Assembly: GCA_017937485.1 (NCBI GenBank)
Contig: JAGBDN010000001.1
Location: 62,001-126,000 of the forward strand
Direction of reading: 5' to 3'
DNA length: 64,000 bases
Source: Thermoguttaceae bacterium
GTDB lineage: Bacteria > Planctomycetota > Planctomycetia > Pirellulales > Thermoguttaceae
Shown piece by piece: positions 1 through 10,000 of the stretch. Under the pieces are notes generated by a model that saw only the letters and a list, made by a program, of their open reading frames with translations, made no database searches and was not told where the DNA came from. The translations under genes were made by a program, and so were the position numbers. Positions within the stretch are counted from its first letter, which is position 1. Each line of letters starts with the position of its first letter.

Positions 1-1673
1 GGGAAACGTTTCGGCAAAACGGCGGTGCGGACGCGACCGTGTCCCTTGGCGGCGCCGACGTCGCCTCCGCGTTCGAGAACGAGTTCCTCGACGCGCTCCG
101 AAAGGGCGAACGCGCGGCTCTCCTCTTCGTCGGAGTAAGGCAAAATCGGACGAATCGAGAGTTGACCGCAACCGACGAACCCGCCGACCGAGTAAATAAG
201 TCGTTCGCGCTTAAAGAGTTCGCGGATTTCGCGCAAAAAGTCGGGGATTTGCTCGACCGGCAGGCGGACGTCCTCCCAATAGGGGAAAATTTGGAACGAC
301 GGCGCCATTCGGAGCCGCGCGCAACTCGATTTGCGGAGAAGATCGCGAAAAATTTTCTTTTCGTCGGACGAAAACGCCGTCCAACAGGCGCGGGCTTCGG
401 CGCCGGAAACGACGCGCTGTCGCAAATTTTCGGCGCGGCGGCGCAACTCGGCGGCGGAGTCGGCGTCGAGTTCGACGACGAGCGCGGCTTGCGTTGTTTG
501 CGGAAAAATCGCTTCGAATCGGGCGTCCCAATCCCGCGTCAGCGCGACGACGCGCCCGTCGAGAAGATCGCAAAGAGTCGGTTCGAACTCGAGAATTTGC
601 GGAACGGCCCGCGCCGCTTTGTCGAGCGAGTCGAAGAGGAAAATCGCCGCCGCCGACGCGTTCGACAGAGGCGACGTCGCGAGTCGCGCCTCGGCGATAA
701 TCCCGAGCGACCCCTCCGAACCGACGAAAAAACGGGTCGGGTCGACGCCGAAACGGACGACGTCGCGCAACGGATAACCGCGCCGCGTCGGAGCGTTCGG
801 CGGAAGCTCCGCGTCGAGAAACGGTTCGGCGCTTCGAACTGCGCGCAAGGCGTCCCCCCAAGGCCCGACGCGAACCCAATCGCGAACGGCGCGCGCGTCG
901 GCTCCGAAGAAACGTCGGAAGAAATCTTCGCGAACGACGTCGGAACGGAACGAACGGAAACCGCCGCCGTCGCCGAAGTCAAAGCCGCCGTTCGGGCTCG
1001 CCGAAACGGCGCCGGAAACGTTCGCGGCGTCGGACTCGGCGATCAACGCGTCGAGGAGCGTTCGTCGGAACGCGGCGGCGCCGCCGAGCGCGTCGATAAA
1101 ACCGCGCTCCGGACGCGCTTGGAACGGGCGGAGATTCCAAGTTTTTCCGGCGGCGTCGACGACCGTCAGCTCGAGAACGCGTTCGTTCGGCGACCCGTAA
1201 CGCAACCAACGCGGGCCGGTTACGTCGGCGGCTAAAATGCTCCCGATCGTCCCGACCGGAACGTGGCCGGAACTCGGCGCGAAAAATCGACGCTTCGACG
1301 TTCGCAAACCGTCGTTGACCCGTTCGCGAATCGCGCCCGGTTGAACGACGACGTCGTCGTCGCCCGCGCGCAGAAGTCGGCGCATATAACGGGAAAAGTC
1401 GAGAATAATTCCGGAGCCGATCGCGCCGCAACCGCCGCTCGAGCCGGAGCCGCGCGGGTGAACCGAAATTTTCTTCTCCGCCGCGTATTGAACGACCGCC
1501 GCGACGTCCGCCGTCGAACGCGGCCAAACGACGCAAGTCGGACGCTCTTGGAACGGGCCGCCGTCCGACGAAAAAAGCTGAAGGACGATTTCGTCGCAGC
1601 GAACGTCTCCGCGCACTAAGCCGCGGAGGTCTTCTTGAAGTCGCGCTTGCGACGCGGCGAGCGATTCGGACAT
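1..1673 (-). CDS. FAD-binding oxidase/dehydrogenase (GlcD-like), 3' part beyond window
   Basis: The frame opens at ATG 1671-1673 and stays open to the left edge, giving about 557 residues with no stop, so the gene is cut by the window. Residues 73-86 hold the Gly-rich PRGSGSSGGCGAIG of the FAD_binding_4 (PCMH) fold, and 317-326 read VGSEGSLGII, the second hallmark of this family. Near the edge the stretch RVRTAVLPKRF resembles the end of the oxidase domain. Family knowledge: such flavoproteins oxidise 2-hydroxy acids such as glycolate or D-lactate, and in planctomycetes they are often fused to a C-terminal Fe-S domain, which would lie outside the window. The substrate cannot be told. About 100 residues between the two FAD motifs (195-300) look like an insertion. 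Arg-rich open frames on both strands of this region are shadows. Confidence 0.85.
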   Translation of the reverse strand, partial: MSESLAASQARLQEDLRGLVRGDVRCDEIVLQLFSSDGGPFQERPTCVVWPRSTADVAAVVQYAAEKKISVHPRGSGSSGGCGAIGSGIILDFSRYMRRLLRAGDDDVVVQPGAIRERVNDGLRTSKRRFFAPSSGHVPVGTIGSILAADVTGPRWLRYGSPNERVLELTVVDAAGKTWNLRPFQARPERGFIDALGGAAAFRRTLLDALIAESDAANVSGAVSASPNGGFDFGDGGGFRSFRSDVVREDFFRRFFGADARAVRDWVRVGPWGDALRAVRSAEPFLDAELPPNAPTRRGYPLRDVVRFGVDPTRFFVGSEGSLGIIAEARLATSPLSNASAAAIFLFDSLDKAARAVPQILEFEPTLCDLLDGRVVALTRDWDARFEAIFPQTTQAALVVELDADSAAELRRRAENLRQRVVSGAEARACWTAFSSDEKKIFRDLLRKSSCARLRMAPSFQIFPYWEDVRLPVEQIPDFLREIRELFKRERLIYSVGGFVGCGQLSIRPILPYSDEEESRAFALSERVEELVLERGGDVGAAKGHGRVRTAVLPKRF

Positions 1674-1760
1674 CGGGAAGCGCCTTTCGACGTTAAAACG
1701 GCGTAAAAACGACGTTGAATAGGGGAAATGGGAGAAATGGGCAAAGTAAACAAAAAGGGA

Positions 1761-1801
1761 AGGCGTTCCGATCGCCGCAACGTCGACGAATTGGAACGCC
1801 T
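1761..1801 (-). terminator. Hairpin terminator of the RND operon
   Basis: A 9-bp stem (AGGCGTTCC at 1761-1769, GGAACGCCT at 1793-1801) lies 90 bp beyond the RND stop codon. On the minus strand it is followed by TTCCCTTTTTGTTT, which fits an intrinsic terminator. Confidence 0.7.
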
Positions 1802-1892
1802 TTCTTTATTTTACTCGACGCGGCGCGCTTCGACAAGAGCCGAAAAGGCTAAAAGTCGACGCGAACCGCGTTTTCTCGTCGGAACGTCTTTT

Positions 1893-4800
1893 TTACGCGA
1901 CTTCGTTCGACGCTTGCGCGGCGGCTTCCCGCTTTTGCCGCAAACGTTCGCGACGTTCCGCCTCGGCGCGGCGGGTTTGACGCGAAAACTTCTGCATCAC
2001 GTAGTAGAAGACCGGCGTTAAGAAAATCCCGAACAACGTAACGCCGAGCATCCCGGAGAAGACCGCGACGCCGAGCGTGAAGCGCATTTCGCGACCCGCG
2101 CCGGTTCCGGTCATCAACGGAACGACGCCCAAAATGAACGCGAACGACGTCATAATAATCGGGCGCAAACGCAAACGACAGGCTTCCAACGTCGCGGCGA
2201 AACCGCTTTTGCCCTCTTTGACCTGCGCGTCTTTGGCGAACTCGACGATCAAAATCGCGTTTTTACTCGCCAAGCCGATCAAGACGAAGAAACCGATCTG
2301 CGTGAAAACGTTCATATCGAGTTTCGCGATATTGACGCCGACGAGCGAGCAGAGCAAGCACATCGGAACGACCAACACGATCGCGAACGGAAGCGACCCG
2401 CTCTCGTAAAGCGCGGCCAACAAAAGGAATACGAGCAAAACGGAAAGACCGAAAACGTAAATCGCCGTGTTTCCGGCGCGCTTTTCGAGGAGCGCGAGTT
2501 CCGTCCATTCGTACCCGACCGTGTCCGGAAGCGTTTCGTCGAGAAGATTCTCCATCGCTTTGATCGCTTCGCCGGAGCTGGTTCCTTCTTGCACTTGGAA
2601 GTTCAACGCCGACGACGGGAACATATTGAAGCGTTTGATCGCGAGCGGCCCGGTCGAGTCTTTCGCGGTAACGAAGGAGCCGAGCGGCGTCATTTCGCCG
2701 AAATCGTTGCGGACGAAGACGCGGTAAACGTCCTCCGGTTCGTCGCGGTATTGCGAATCGCCTTGAACCTTCACTTGGAACGTGCGGTTCAGGAACGTAA
2801 TGTCGTTGACGTAACGCGACCCGAAGTAAATGTTGATCGTTTCGAACGCGTCGTCGAGCGAAACGTTCATCGCCTTCGCTTTGTTGCGGTCGACGTCGAG
2901 GAAAACTTGCGGAACGGAACCGCGGAAAGCGTTCTTCAAGGTGTTGAATTCTCGCATTTGCGACGCGATATAAACAACGTTGTCGCCGACTTCTTGCAGC
3001 GTCGAGTAATCGGACGAGCCGCCCTTGTACTGAAGCTGAACCTTCAAGCCGCCGAGGCCGACGCCGTCGACCGGCGCCGCGCGGAAGACGTAACACTTCC
3101 CTTCGGTTAACGTCGCGAATTTCTTTTCAAGTTCGTTTTTGATAACGACGTCGGTTAAGCCCTTTTTCGCGCGCTCGTCGAACGGTTCGAGAACGAAGTT
3201 GAACGAACCGACGTTCGACGCGGCGGAGTCGACGAGCGAACTGCGCCCCTCGGTGCCGATGACGTGCGCGACGCCGGGCGTGTCGAGCGCCATTTTGTAC
3301 GCCTTGCGCATCATTTCGCGGGTGCGGAACAACGACGCGGAGTCCGGAAGTTCGCAAGCGCCGCGCATAACGCCCTTGTCTTGAACTGGAATGAAGCCGG
3401 TCGGCGTCGATTGGAACGTCTCCGCCGTCAAGTAAAGGAGACCGCCGTAAACGATTAAGACGATAAGGCTTAACCGCAGCATGTAGCGGACGATTCCGAC
3501 GTAAATCGTCGTCGACGCGTCGAAAACGACGTTGAAGAGCTTAAAGAACCAACCGAAGCAAACGTCGATCAGCCAAGTCAACGGGTCGCGGCGCGCGCCC
3601 TTGGTTTGCAACATCGAGGCGCAAAGGGCCGGGCTTAACGTCAGCGAAATGAAACAGGAGATCAACGTCGAAACGGCGATCGTCAACGCGAACTCGCGGT
3701 AGAACATCCCGACCGCGCCCGGAACGCAGGCCGCCGGAATAAAGACCGACGCCAAGACCAACGCGATGGCGACCAGCGCGCCGGAAACCTCGTGCATCGC
3801 TTTATACGTCGCTTCGCGAGGCGAAAGACCGTCGTGAATGTGTCGCTCGACGTTCTCGACGACGACGATCGCGTCGTCGACGACGATACCGATCGCCAAA
3901 ACGAGCCCGAAGAGCGAAAGGTTGTTTAAACTGAAACCGAGCGCGCTCATCGCGATGAACGTTCCGATCAAGGAAATCGGCGCCGCCAAGAGCGGAATGA
4001 GCGCCGCGCGCCAACTTTGCAGGAACAACACGACGACCAAACCGACCAAAATAATCGCTTCGAGCAACGTGTGTTGAACCGCTTCGATCGACGATTTAAC
4101 GAACGGCGTCGTGTCGTAAGCGACGACGTAGTCGATACCGTCCGGGAACTCCTTGGCGAGTTCGGCCAAACGAGCGCGCACCCGTTCGGACGTTTCGACC
4201 GCGTTCGCGTCCGGAAGCTGGTTGATCGAGAGCGTAACGGTCGGGAGACCGTCGAAGGAGCTGGTAACGTTCGTGCTAAGAGCGCTTAACTCGACGCGGG
4301 CGACGTCTTTCAGCAAGGTAACGCGGCCCGTTTCGTCCGTTTGAACGACGATATCTTCGAACGCTTTGCCGTTTTCGTCGGGGGAAAGTCGGCCTTCGAG
4401 GTCGAACGGGCGTTGGAAGACGATCGGTTCGTTCATCGGCGGTTCGCCGAGCGAGCCGGTCGCGACGAGTTGGTTTTGCTCTTGAATCGCGGCGACGACG
4501 TCGGCGGCGTTCAAGCTGCGAGCGCGCATCTTCGCCGGGTCGAGCCAAACGCGGAGGCTGTACGCCTTTTCGCCCCAAATCGAGATGTCGCCGACGCCGT
4601 AAACGCGGGAAATCGCGTCGCGAACGCGGAGGGAAACGTAGTTGCTGAGGTAAACTTGGTCGTATTTGTTCCCGGGCGAAACGAAGTTGATCATCATCAA
4701 CAACGACGGCGACCGTTTGCGGACGGTAACGCCGACGCGCTTCACTTGCTCGGGAAGTTTCGAAGTCGCCAACTGAACGCGGTTTTGAACGAGAACGAGC

Positions 4801-5108
4801 GCGTCGTCGAGGTCGGTTCCCGGTTCGAACGCGACGGCGAGACCCATTCGCCCGTCGTTGGAACTGGTCGACTCCATATAGAGCATTCCTTCGACGCCGT
4901 TGACTTGGTCTTCGATCTGCGTCGCGACGGACTCGGCGACCGCTTTGGCGTTCGCGCCGGAGTAGTTCGCGCTAACGTAAATCATCGGCGGCGCGACGTT
5001 CGGGTACTGCGCCACCGGGAGAGAAAAGTAAGCGATGGAGCCGATCAAAACGATCAAGATCGACAAAACGCTTGCGAAAATTGGTCGGTCGGTAAAAAAG
5101 CGCGCCAA
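1893..5108 (-). CDS. RND multidrug efflux transporter, inner-membrane pump (AcrB/MexB-like)
   Basis: This 1071-residue protein has the usual HAE1 length and layout: a first membrane helix at about 10-30, a periplasmic loop, and the helix-4 motif GIVVDDAIVVVENVE at 407-421, whose adjacent Asp pair 411-412 matches the proton-relay aspartates of AcrB. The C-terminal half has GLASKNAILIVEFAK, carrying the partner lysine. It should exchange protons for drugs or other amphiphiles across the inner membrane, as a trimer with the adaptor encoded just upstream (93-bp gap, same strand). No outer-membrane TolC-type gene is in the window. The start is TTG 5106-5108, chosen because AAAGGA lies about 9 bases upstream and the next residues (ARFFTDRPIFA) match the family N-terminus. 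The substrate is not predictable. Confidence 0.95.
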   Translation of the reverse strand: MARFFTDRPIFASVLSILIVLIGSIAYFSLPVAQYPNVAPPMIYVSANYSGANAKAVAESVATQIEDQVNGVEGMLYMESTSSNDGRMGLAVAFEPGTDLDDALVLVQNRVQLATSKLPEQVKRVGVTVRKRSPSLLMMINFVSPGNKYDQVYLSNYVSLRVRDAISRVYGVGDISIWGEKAYSLRVWLDPAKMRARSLNAADVVAAIQEQNQLVATGSLGEPPMNEPIVFQRPFDLEGRLSPDENGKAFEDIVVQTDETGRVTLLKDVARVELSALSTNVTSSFDGLPTVTLSINQLPDANAVETSERVRARLAELAKEFPDGIDYVVAYDTTPFVKSSIEAVQHTLLEAIILVGLVVVLFLQSWRAALIPLLAAPISLIGTFIAMSALGFSLNNLSLFGLVLAIGIVVDDAIVVVENVERHIHDGLSPREATYKAMHEVSGALVAIALVLASVFIPAACVPGAVGMFYREFALTIAVSTLISCFISLTLSPALCASMLQTKGARRDPLTWLIDVCFGWFFKLFNVVFDASTTIYVGIVRYMLRLSLIVLIVYGGLLYLTAETFQSTPTGFIPVQDKGVMRGACELPDSASLFRTREMMRKAYKMALDTPGVAHVIGTEGRSSLVDSAASNVGSFNFVLEPFDERAKKGLTDVVIKNELEKKFATLTEGKCYVFRAAPVDGVGLGGLKVQLQYKGGSSDYSTLQEVGDNVVYIASQMREFNTLKNAFRGSVPQVFLDVDRNKAKAMNVSLDDAFETINIYFGSRYVNDITFLNRTFQVKVQGDSQYRDEPEDVYRVFVRNDFGEMTPLGSFVTAKDSTGPLAIKRFNMFPSSALNFQVQEGTSSGEAIKAMENLLDETLPDTVGYEWTELALLEKRAGNTAIYVFGLSVLLVFLLLAALYESGSLPFAIVLVVPMCLLCSLVGVNIAKLDMNVFTQIGFFVLIGLASKNAILIVEFAKDAQVKEGKSGFAATLEACRLRLRPIIMTSFAFILGVVPLMTGTGAGREMRFTLGVAVFSGMLGVTLFGIFLTPVFYYVMQKFSRQTRRAEAERRERLRQKREAAAQASNEVA

Positions 5109-5201
5109 CGTATTGTTCCTTTATGTTGCGACGAAACGTCGTTGTTGAAAAGGGCGTTCGTCTTGGAGGAATAAGGAAAGAAAACCGAAACGGAAACCGC
5201 G

Positions 5202-6641
5202 TTAGTTTTGCGGTTGCGGCGTTTCGGACGCGCTTTGTTCGGTCGCGGCTTCGGACGGCGCGGCTTCCGGCGCTTGGACGTCGGCGATTTCGGCGGGCGC
5301 TTCTTTGCCTTCGCCGATGAATTCGGAGGTCGCGAGTTCGTCTTGGTAGGGCTCGCCGCCGTCGTTCGGGTAGAACGTTCCGTCTTCGCGGATAACCATT
5401 GTCGTCGAACGGTTTTCGACGACGGTCGCTTCGACCGGTTCGCCGTCGCGGACTTTCAGGAGTTGGTCGGTAATAACGCGGGCGCCCGGTTCGAGCCCGG
5501 CGAGGACGACGCGCATATTGTCGTCTTGGAGCGCGCCGAGTTTGATCGGGGTATATTTCGCGTTATTTTCCGCGTCGACGGTAAAAACGTACTTGACGTT
5601 TTGGTCGGTCATAATCGCTTCTTCCGGAACGATCGTCGCTTCGTAAGGAAGGCTCGTCGGGAAGAGAACGCGGAGGCGGACGCCCGGCAGAAGGTTGCGC
5701 GTTCCGTTGGCGTTCGGTTTATTTTCGGCGACGGAACGGAATTCGAGCGTTCCGGTCGTTTCGTTGAGGCGCGGTTCGTTAAAGTCGACTTTCGCTTCGC
5801 GGTCGAACGGTTCGTCGCCGATCGCGAATTTAACGGTGAAATCGCCTTTGGCTTCAAGGCGCGGCAAGACGTTGAGGCGGAACGGTTGGAGCGTGCGTTC
5901 GTCGACGTCGAAGAAGACGTAAAGCGGGTCGACCGCGACGACGCTCGTCAGGAGAGTGGAGCCGCTTTCGACGAGGTTCCCGACGGTGATTTGTTCGCGA
6001 CTGACGACGCCGTCGATCGGCGATTTAATCGTCGCGTAGTCGAGGTCGATTTGCGCGCGGTCGAGGTTCGCTTGCGCCGCTTGAAGTTCCGCTTGCGCGG
6101 CGGAAAATTCCGCTTGCGCGGCGGCGAGCCCGGCTTGCGAACGGTCGTAGGCGGTTTGGGCGAGTTCGAGCGCTTGCTTCGACGTCGCGTTGTTGGCGTT
6201 CAGTTCTTTTTGACGATTCCAGTCGAGGAGGGCTTGGTCGCGGTCGGCGGTTTGCGAGGCGACTTCGGCTTCGCGACTTTTCACGTCGGCCGCGCATCGT
6301 TCGACGTCCGCTTGGCGTTGAGCGACGACCGCCGCGTAAACACGGTCGTCGAGTTTGAAAAGAACGTCGCCCGCTTTGACGTTGGCGCCCGGTTTGAAGC
6401 AAATTTCTTTGAGATAGCCGGAAACCTGGGCGCGCACGTCGACCGACTCGACCGCCGCGGCGCGTCCGTTCAACTCTTCGTAATCGACGATGACGCGCGT
6501 CGTCGGTTGGACGACGGAGACTTTTAACGTTTCTTGCGTTTTTTTCCCAGATTCGGCTTTATCGGGGTTCAAACGGTTGCAACCGCTCGCGACGAGGGCG
6601 AGAAGCGCGCAAAGGGCGAGCGTCGAAAAACAACGCGGCAT
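5202..6641 (-). CDS. RND efflux periplasmic adaptor lipoprotein (AcrA/MexA-like)
   Basis: The protein has 479 residues. A lipoprotein signal ends in LVASGC with Cys21 as the lipidated residue, so it should be anchored in the inner membrane and bridge the pump to an outer-membrane channel. The lipoyl/barrel-sandwich halves are visible at about 65-95 (VDVRAQVSGYLKEICFKPG) and 205-225 (ATIKSPIDGVVSREQITVG). They flank an Ala/Gln-rich coiled-coil hairpin (about 100-195) with repeated AAQAEFSAAQAELQAAQAN. The last 70 residues are acidic and low complexity. ATG 6639-6641 is preceded by AAGGAGTCGCCCCA. It is the first gene of a two-gene operon with the pump, which is the usual order. Confidence 0.95.
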   Translation of the reverse strand: MPRCFSTLALCALLALVASGCNRLNPDKAESGKKTQETLKVSVVQPTTRVIVDYEELNGRAAAVESVDVRAQVSGYLKEICFKPGANVKAGDVLFKLDDRVYAAVVAQRQADVERCAADVKSREAEVASQTADRDQALLDWNRQKELNANNATSKQALELAQTAYDRSQAGLAAAQAEFSAAQAELQAAQANLDRAQIDLDYATIKSPIDGVVSREQITVGNLVESGSTLLTSVVAVDPLYVFFDVDERTLQPFRLNVLPRLEAKGDFTVKFAIGDEPFDREAKVDFNEPRLNETTGTLEFRSVAENKPNANGTRNLLPGVRLRVLFPTSLPYEATIVPEEAIMTDQNVKYVFTVDAENNAKYTPIKLGALQDDNMRVVLAGLEPGARVITDQLLKVRDGEPVEATVVENRSTTMVIREDGTFYPNDGGEPYQDELATSEFIGEGKEAPAEIADVQAPEAAPSEAATEQSASETPQPQN

Positions 6642-6950
6642 TGGGGCGACTCCTTAACGGACGGTAAAAAGGACGGGAAACGAAAACCGGGCGGGCGACG
6701 CGGAACGGGAACGGGTCGCCGATGATTGCGGTAAAAACGGTTGGAGCGGAAGTCGCCGACGGTTTCGGGGGGGGATTTTAACGGCGCTCGGACGCGAACG
6801 CGGCGGTTGTTCGCGGAAAAAACGCTTAAGCGGCGCGTTGCGTTCGGGCTCTAAGTTTGTCTAGTTTAACAAAATTTTCGCGTCGCGTCAAACGTTTTTT
6901 CGCGAAAAAAGCGGTTTTTTCGTTAAATTCCGCTTCCGGGAACAGCGCGG

Positions 6951-6979
6951 TTGATTTTCGGATTCGCGTCGTTTATAAT
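6951..6979 (+). promoter_or_regulatory. Sigma-70-type promoter for the HzsA-related gene
   Basis: TTGATT at 6951-6956 and TATAAT at 6974-6979 are separated by exactly 17 bp, ending 66 bp before the ATG at 7046. The 404-bp gap 6642..7045 holds this promoter plus AT-rich sequence and a G-run near 6768. I see no other element there, though the divergent efflux operon must also start within it. Confidence 0.75.
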
Positions 6980-7045
6980 GAAAAAAGGAACGGCGCCGAC
7001 GCGTCGTTCGGGAATATTAAAGAGAGACGGAAAGCGGAGACGGCA

Positions 7046-10000
7046 ATGCGAAAAAATCGAAAAACGAGAAGAACTATCGGCGCGTTTTGCGGAGCGTTAG
7101 CGCTTGGCGTCGCGGCGCTAACGGCGGCGTTCGGAGCGGAGCCGGTCGAGTCGGCGGCGTCGACGTTGGGGGCGCGAATCGAAGCGCTTCCGTTCGTTCC
7201 GGCGGGCCCGGTTCAACCGGTCGAGGGGTTCGACGCGTTCGGCGGCGATTGGAAAGTCGTCGACGGAAAAAGCGTCGAAAAAGCGGGCGGAGCGTTCGTT
7301 TTCGGGCGCGGCGACTCCGGTTCGCGGCTGACGTTCGCCGAGAGCGCTTGGGCGACGGCGAAGCGCGGCGAAATCGAGCTTTCGGTTCGTTTCCCGGAGG
7401 CGAAAGCGGGCTTTTCCGGGCTCTGCTTCAAGATTTCCGATTCCGGCGTCGGCGCCGACGCGTTCAACGGGTACGAGATCGGCTTCGACCCGAGCGCCGG
7501 GCTCGTCAATTTGGGCGAACACCGCAAAAATTACAACCGGCTTCAACTGATCGAAACGCCGCTTCCGGTCGGGAAAGCGTTTCGGCTCCGCGTCGCGTTC
7601 GACGAAACCGGGTTCGACGTTTACATCGACGGCGAGAAAAAGGGCTCTTTCCGCGCCGAAAATTTGCCGGAAAACGACCCGCTCCGCGCCGGAACGTTCG
7701 CGTTGCGCCTTTGGCAAAACGACGTCGAATACGGCGATTTGCGGGTCAAACTTCTCGAAAACGCCGACGGAGCGTTCGACGCCGACGGGAAAACGGTCGA
7801 CTGGACGCCGATTCCGTTGACCGCGACGGAAAAAACGACCGGCGAGTATCCGGAAACCCTTGCGCTGGAAGACGTTCCGCCCTTTATTTACGTCGCTCGC
7901 GGAATGCTCAACCGCGGGAACTCCGTCGGAAACGACCTTTGGCAAGCGACTCCGAAGCGCCGCGGCTGCGCGATTCGCCGCGTCGACCCGACCGACTTAA
8001 GCGCCGGAGCGAAAACGATTTTCGAAGACCCGAACGGTTCGATTTACGATATGAACCTCTCGTTCGACGCGTCGACGATTTACTTCTCTTACCGTCCGGA
8101 AGGCTCCGAATTTTGGAATATTTGGAAAATCGGCGTCGACGGAACCGGCTTGACGCGACTAACCGACGGCCCGTTTTTCGACGTTTCCCCGACGGAAGCG
8201 GCGGACGGGCGAATCGTCTTCGTCTCGACGCGGCGCTTCGGTCGCACCGTCTGCCAACCGGGCCCGGCGTCGAACCTCTTCACGATGAACGCCGACGGAA
8301 CCGATCTTCGTTGCGTCAGTATGAACACCCTTTCCGACTTCAACCCGCAATCGCTCCCGGACGGGCGAATCCTCTTCACGCGTTGGGAATACATCGACCG
8401 CGACCTGACGTACCGGCAGTCCCTTTGGACGCAAAACCCGGAAGGAACGCTCTACCAACTTTATTACGGGAACACGATTCGCGATTTCGGCTCGATTCTG
8501 CACGCGCGCCCGTTCCCGAACGGTTCGTCGTCGCAAGTGATCGCGACGTTCGCGCCGCACCACGGCTACCCGCACGGAGCGATCGGCGTCGTCGACCGAA
8601 GCGCCGGAATCGAAGCGCCCGCCGGAGAAGGCTTCGTTTATTGGACGAAGGAATTTCCGGTCGTCGAAGATATTTCCCGCGATTACGCTTACCGCGACCC
8701 GTTCCCGCTCGACGAGACCCGGGCGCTTTGCTCGTTCGGCGACGCGACGTCCGTCTTGGGCGCCGACGCCGACGGCAAGCTCGAGCGGTACCGAATTTGG
8801 CTCCTCGACTGCGACGGCGAAAAGCGGCTCCTTTGGGAGGAACCGGAACTCGGCTGTTTTTGCCCGATCGCGTTGGTCGAAACGCCGACGCCGCCGACGC
8901 CCGCCTCCCGCGTCGTCGACCCGGAAACGAAGGTCAAACTGCGTCCGAACCTCGCCGCGAACGAAGTCGCCCCGGCGCCGCGTCGCACCGACGGAATCGA
9001 AGCGGCGGGTTCGACCGTCGCGCCGTTTAAAGCCGCGCTCGTCGACGATTGGGGAATTCCGGAACGAACGAATCTTCTCGACGGCGACCCGGCGGGACAA
9101 GTCGTCTTGGCGGACGTTTACGAAGGCCTGCAACCTTACGTGAAGCGCGGCGAAGTGAAGTCGCTCCGCATTATGGAGCAAATCCGCAAAACGGAGGAAC
9201 TCCGCGACCGCGCGTTCGACCAATCGCCGTCGATGTCAGTTGCAACTTATTACGCCAAGCGGTGTTGGGGCGAGGTTCCGGTCGAGGAAGACGGGAGCGC
9301 GAACTTTTACGTTCCGGCTCTTCGCGAAATTTACTTCCAAGCGTTGGACGCGCAAGGCCGCGAAATCCAGCGGATGACGAGCGCGGTTCAGTTTATGCCG
9401 GGCGAGTCGATCGGTTGCGTCGGTTGCCACGAAGACCGCGACTCGATTCCCGCGACGGCGCTCGAAGTCGGTCGCCGACCGAAAGCGGCGGAGCGCGCCC
9501 CGAGCGTTCCGGTTTTGCCCGCTTACCTTTACGAAGCGCAAAAAACGCGAATCGAAACCGGCGTCAACGCGACGCTCGACGCCGGCGTCGTCGACTATCC
9601 GAGCTTGGTGCAACCGGTGTTGAACCGTTACTGCGTCCGTTGCCACGAGGGCGCGAATCCGGCCGGCGGCTGCGATTTGAGCGGCGACGCGACCCGATTT
9701 TTCAGCGCGTCTTACGATTCGCTGACGTGCCGAAGCCGGTCGTACCGCCAAGCGGATATGTTCGACGGTTCGCTCCCGCCGGACCAAGTCGCGTTGGGCA
9801 AGCCGCTCGTGCAATTTTATTGGCTCCTTTACACGACGTCCGGCGTTTGCGTTCCGTATACGTCCGGGGCCCTCGCGAGCCGTTTGCCCGATTACTTCAA
9901 ACCGGAGCATTGCGAAACGGAAGTCGACGCGGCGTCGTTGGCGCGAATTAACTTTTGGCTCGACTCGAACGCGATTTATCACGGGACTTACGCGCACGCT

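Noticed and set aside
39-1235. 398-codon plus-strand frame at the window start
   Set aside because: Antisense to the FAD oxidase, whose family motifs are unmistakable in the minus frame that runs off the edge.
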